From the NCBI GenBank assembly GCA_964543125.1, contig CAZIWX010000127.1:1-6799 (forward strand): DNA of 6,799 nucleotides, written 5' to 3'. Position numbers and translations under genes: made by a program. The DNA is from CAZIWX01 sp964543125. Its GTDB lineage: Bacteria > Fidelibacterota > UBA8477. Below the pieces are notes generated by a model that worked only from the letters and a program-made list of their open reading frames with translations, ran no database searches and was not told the origin of the DNA. Shown here piece after piece: positions 5,101 to 6,799 of the stretch; the first letter of the stretch is position 1, and each line of letters starts with the position of its first letter.

Positions 5101-6799
5101 CCGCATTGACCAGCGCCCCGGTCTGCGCATCCAGCTGCGGGTGAATGATCTGATTCGGAGTTTGACCCATAAAATCGTTAATCATACCATCCGTGAGGGT
5201 AATGATAAATTGACGAGCGTACGTACCTTCGATTTCCGTCATTACCGTTCCATCGGCCGTAAGTCCGTTGATGCTAAAATCAGAAGGCTGTATTTCCGCC
5301 ACGATCACTGGATCTGTCGTTTCCACGATCAGTTCATGCGCCAGAATATCCAATCTGCCACTGACGATCGCGGGCGCGGTTGAATCTGGTGTAAAAGTTA
5401 GCCGGATCGAATCTGCCACGGTGGTCGCGTTATTCCCGTTCATAAACAAAAAGGCGTTGAAAATTCGGGGTTCGACCGTGAGGTAAAGTGAATCCGGGTG
5501 GGGATGATTTTGCAAATTTAATGCGTCCGGGGCACTCAGTTTAAAATAAGTGTTTCGCTTACTGCCATTATAATATACCGCACCGCTTCCTAAAAATTCG
5601 CTGGCGCCGGAAACCGCGTCATAGAGCCCCATTCCGGTTAAGAATTGCCAGGTATCAGGTGGATCATCCGGTTCACCCGGCAAAAGGCTTTGCTCAAGAT
5701 AATATCCAATCCCTAGTGTCAAGTCCCAAGACAGAGTCAGTATTTGAGAGTCCGCATCGTATCCGGCGGCCGTAAGATTTGGCGGCTGTTCGTTAGGTGT
5801 TGTGGTCGATAAAATCCGTGGGGGAAAACTCCCCACCCTATTATTCCCATTGCCCAGGTTGTCAAAAATTGAATACGGGTCAATACCAAGGGTTGGATTC
5901 CCCTCGTCCAGCATCGCTTCCACGCTATTGTGATCATGCAGCAGCAATTTAAACTTGAATGCGGTATTATTGGCGCCGCCGATATAACCGGGATTACCAC
6001 TGGCCCCGGTGAGACGATAGGTGGAACTGCCGTTTGAGAATATAATATTCCTGTAAACCGGAACCGGATTGGTGATCATGACCGTTCGCCCGGATTCGCC
6101 TAGATGCGTGAAATAAAGCGACAATTCGTTTTGGGAAACATTGTAGCTGACCGAATCGGGCACAAAGACAACCGGGTCCGGAATAAAATCAACCGGCAGG
6201 GTGGTCAACGGGTTTTGGTTGTATTGAGCATTGACAAAAGCCCACGGGTGCAGGGTGATTTGCAAATTATCAGCCGGGTTGAGCCAGGATTCCAACCGCA
6301 GGGCATCGAAAGGCTTCAGCGTCAGGTGTATCGTGTCGTTGTCGGATGTCTCGGCTAAACCAGCCACACCTTCCAGCGTCATATTGACGCCGGCCCCATC
6401 CAGAAAAACGGTCCGTTCCGGCCGCATATTGCGCTCCATGTCCAGCACGCCGTTCAGATTGCGATCCTCACCGGCGAAACTGCCCGGAATTGGCGGATCC
6501 AAAAACCCGTTCCCCGGCCCACCATCAACGGAGCGATCCTCCGCCAAACGGTCGAATTGAACCGGTTGATCAAAAACCAGAGTCAAAAGATTTTGTCCCG
6601 CCTCATACCGTGAACTCAGGAGTTCGGGATAATCAATCGCCGCCGCTATCGAACAATTCAATTGCTGGGCGGTATTGGCATTTCCGTTGATGTCTTCAAA
6701 CGCCTGGTCCTCGATTTGGAGTACCAGGGTATTGGAATCAAGTGCTTCCACCGCCGCCAGGAGTGAAGTATTGGTTCCCCAATAACGGAATTGATGGGC
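2129..6799 (-). CDS. Giant multidomain secreted/surface protein with degenerate M30-like peptidase domain and T9SS-type C-terminal sorting domain (5' partial)
   Basis: The minus-strand frame is open to the right edge (at least 1556 residues). The GTG at 6749-6751 lies inside a repeat and is probably not the true start, and any signal peptide is off the window. Counting that GTG as residue 1: divergent tandem beta-sandwich repeats (up to about 570); a metallopeptidase-like domain resembling M30/hyicolysin (about 575-870); a beta-rich domain (about 895-1025); a fibronectin type III domain (about 1030-1121); a block with 'YLYDGGLWVGA' (about 1122-1445) that I recall from secreted proteins of Calditrichota and KSB1-like bacteria; and a C-terminal sorting domain from about 1454. 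The expected HExxH is replaced by L718-I-Q-Q-Y722, so peptidase activity is doubtful. There are only two cysteines in the 1540 residues (C33, C848), as is common for large exported proteins. It is likely exported through the outer membrane and cell-attached or released; adhesion or scaffold binding is an inference. The CDS is secure; the role is unknown. Confidence 0.93.
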   Translation of the reverse strand, partial: AHQFRYWGTNTSLLAAVEALDSNTLVLQIEDQAFEDINGNANTAQQLNCSIAAAIDYPELLSSRYEAGQNLLTLVFDQPVQFDRLAEDRSVDGGPGNGFLDPPIPGSFAGEDRNLNGVLDMERNMRPERTVFLDGAGVNMTLEGVAGLAETSDNDTIHLTLKPFDALRLESWLNPADNLQITLHPWAFVNAQYNQNPLTTLPVDFIPDPVVFVPDSVSYNVSQNELSLYFTHLGESGRTVMITNPVPVYRNIIFSNGSSTYRLTGASGNPGYIGGANNTAFKFKLLLHDHNSVEAMLDEGNPTLGIDPYSIFDNLGNGNNRVGSFPPRILSTTTPNEQPPNLTAAGYDADSQILTLSWDLTLGIGYYLEQSLLPGEPDDPPDTWQFLTGMGLYDAVSGASEFLGSGAVYYNGSKRNTYFKLSAPDALNLQNHPHPDSLYLTVEPRIFNAFLFMNGNNATTVADSIRLTFTPDSTAPAIVSGRLDILAHELIVETTDPVIVAEIQPSDFSINGLTADGTVMTEIEGTYARQFIITLTDGMINDFMGQTPNQIIHPQLDAQTGALVNAAGLSSAETSIEIISGRIFEVRSFEAFPQPPELQFGQLVLIGSDVNIYAKAGLAPSPTELETIRQTFEDATPMSSNQGIKEIVESYYGGLPDSDNNGKILLYLADIKDEYDLGRNNSSSALFIGGYGTLLSGESVPLYNQGEIIFLDFDPQRVGNAPFTDWDESLLSALIQQYVTLSAQANYPDQAGWITAGVGLKLQQRIMGNVHFFSENNSTRLVNNNDLTDYNAFDLQRRYSLYQIYNFFTYLPEKYPGSTPDGHDMLLALTHSNQPGIAAIDAALADNGYSISAKEVFADFAAACFLDQVQINGRYDGRYNIDSLDFPHSPSLLVPGVLNWDSENGQGAPYLFSSILPWSFQYFVTRAYFINLSNEVIWLAPDLSPADTLSFGGIPGNDLRLKKIMLRSGYLDPVSNDYEVADIPFDAGSGSGSIPVSTDAGYVFGDTTGGAENGVQLMVLVVSKTNASENGYQTELSISNQPLNGLPPDHLRAVAAADGIQLHWDPSPVLDGFVPESYNLFRQTAGSAEITTIAAGVPGTEYFDNTPEPDTGYRYGVRANFSNGAQSDTVFSRFGVHYGASSLGLRLAITNYGSLGDPNFPGTGRPSLEYPAYSNNNYLYDGGLWVGARVNGAPAVTTYFYNPDIEWSPKSANWGNANFTFTVPENPDSPVMSYFDDLDNHSQSNHVPLGLRVIEAYEPGGSVTDPATGNEIVAPWAKITYHIINTGLNGDLTSVYVALWMDFDIASIDPTNLSIDDLVDYNPDLMLSYMYDWDDPTTPENDTGEFGLATGYVGTSLLASPTNTVSAHAWWNWENDPKTDADRLGYMTGANPAMQGYQFLPNPWDLGYPAFDYRTLQTTGPFDIARFDTATVQFLLVAGDGYEGIAANTQLARELYYTGLKDEPSKLLPSTYALSQNYPNPFNAATTIRYALPEAAQVKITVFNILGQQVELLRNTHQPSGRYQLTWNPRQAASGLYFIRLDAGEFHQTVKAVLLK
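2132..2392 (-). other. T9SS-type (Por/FlgD-like) C-terminal sorting domain
   Basis: The final 87 residues carry the hallmark 'YALSQNYPNPFN' (1456-1467), then 'TTIRYALPE', 'VKITVFNILGQQV' and 'ASGLYFIRLDAGEF', ending in 'VKAVLLK'. This is the type A sorting-domain pattern that directs proteins through the type IX secretion system in Bacteroidota and relatives. Very similar tails occur widely in Calditrichota, KSB1, Ignavibacteria and Marinimicrobia, where the exporter is less well established. It implies export across both membranes and, in T9SS hosts, removal of the tail on secretion. Confidence 0.9.
3389..3664 (-). other. Fibronectin type III domain
   Basis: Residues about 1030-1121 of the large protein show the usual fibronectin III order: a leading proline-rich strand 'LPPDHLRAVAA', the 'IQLHWDPSP' strand with its conserved Trp (W1048), 'YNLFRQT' (1062-1068), 'TEYFDNTPEPDTGYRYGVRA' (1084-1103) with the typical Tyr-x-Tyr strand, and a final 'SDTVFSR'. 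Such domains act as spacers or binding modules in secreted proteins. Confidence 0.75.
4142..5029 (-). other. M30 (hyicolysin)-like peptidase domain lacking the zinc site
   Basis: Residues about 575-870 of the large protein follow the layout I know from M30-like metallopeptidases: an early 'D-N-N-G-K-I-L-L-Y-L-A-D-I' strand (642-654), 'FIGGYG' (671-676), 'EIIFLDFDP' (691-699), a helix where HExxH is expected, a 'W-x-x-E-G' site, then a helical part with 'G-I-A-A-I-D-A-A-L' (820-828) and 'KEVFADFAAACFLD' (838-851). In this protein the helix reads A717-L-I-Q-Q-Y722 and the later site reads W737-I-T-A740-G741, so both His ligands, the catalytic Glu and the third-ligand Glu are absent. The frame is intact and otherwise well kept, so this looks like a pseudoenzyme domain rather than decay. 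The family call is from pattern memory, not a search. Confidence 0.55.
5042..6799 (-). repeat. Divergent tandem beta-sandwich (Ig-like) protein repeats, about 130-150 residues each
   Basis: A module recurs with the pattern 'P-x-(l/i)-x-S-x-x-Y-(d/e)-x-x-x-x-x-L-t-L-x-(F/W)-D'. It begins near residues 42, 194, 324 and 459 of the large protein (GTG at 6749-6751 = 1), a spacing of about 152, 130 and 135. Second halves also match: 'DNLQITLHPWAFVNA' (about 161-175), 'DSLYLTVEPRIFNAF' (about 420-434), and the edge segment 'SNTLVLQIEDQAFEDINGN' (6-24), which resembles 'TLGIDPYSIFDNLGNGN' (287-303). So a further repeat is cut by the window edge, giving at least five. The copies are too diverged for DNA-level repetition. 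Modules of this kind usually serve as stalks or ligand-binding units in exported proteins. Confidence 0.6.
6431..6526 (-). other. Paired calcium-loop-like motifs in the first full beta repeat
   Basis: Residues 76-107 contain D76-G-G-P-G-N-G-F-L-D85 and D97-L-interrupted counterpart D-R-N-L-N-G-V-L-D-M-E ending near 106. Both follow the D-x-(D/N)-x-(D/N)-G-x-(I/L)-D spacing of EF-hand, dockerin or thrombospondin type 3 calcium loops, the second more closely than the first. They sit as an insertion between two strands of the module that begins near residue 42. Calcium binding would stiffen an exported stalk, but this is an inference from spacing alone. Confidence 0.4.

Noticed and set aside
2407..6690. 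Several open frames of 60-110 codons on the plus strand opposite the large gene
   Set aside because: They lie antisense to a continuous domain-rich coding frame, show low-complexity or Arg/Ser-rich translations without recognisable domains, and lack good ribosome binding sites.
6749..6751. GTG as the start of the large minus-strand protein
   Set aside because: The frame stays open for 16 more codons to the edge, the codon sits inside a recognisable beta repeat, no ribosome binding site precedes it, and no signal peptide follows, although the C-terminal tail requires export.
1..6799. A multi-gene defence, mobile or biosynthetic system
   Set aside because: Only three genes are present, in unrelated roles and mixed orientation, with no nuclease, integrase, transposase, toxin-antitoxin pair, inverted-repeat element ends or direct-repeat array seen.

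Overview
The window holds three protein-coding genes. Two are cut by the window edges. It looks like a chromosomal segment of an uncultured or little-studied anaerobic bacterium of the FCB-related lineages (Calditrichota, KSB1, Marinimicrobia or similar). That placement is an inference from the large secreted protein, which ends in a 'QNYPNPFN'-type C-terminal sorting domain and has the domain mix common in those groups. No RNA gene, mobile element, CRISPR array or phage gene was seen.

Layout: (1) 2-604, plus strand, is the 3' part of a membrane protein ending in a two-cluster [4Fe-4S] ferredoxin domain. It resembles the C-terminal membrane domain of the corrinoid protein HgcA joined to an HgcB-like ferredoxin (an HgcAB-like fusion). 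The corrinoid-binding part would lie left of the window. (2) 605-826 is a 222-base gap with a weak promoter candidate, a small hairpin and a clear ribosome binding site. (3) 827-2077, plus strand, is a complete major facilitator transporter of the SLC45/sucrose-transporter type. (4) 2078-2128 is a 51-base convergent junction. (5) 2129-6799, minus strand, is a very large secreted or surface protein of at least 1556 residues, open at the right edge. From its N-terminal side it has divergent tandem beta-sandwich repeats, a metallopeptidase-like domain resembling the M30 (hyicolysin) type, a beta domain, a fibronectin type III domain, a conserved 'YLYDGGLWVGA' block and the sorting domain.

The genes do not form an evident pathway. 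The first two share a strand but are separated by 222 bases, and the third is convergent. The most notable observations are that the peptidase-like domain appears to have lost its HExxH zinc site and downstream glutamate, suggesting a non-catalytic surface protein, and that the left-edge gene looks like an HgcAB-type fusion without the HgcB hallmark motif. No multi-gene novel system can be supported from this window.
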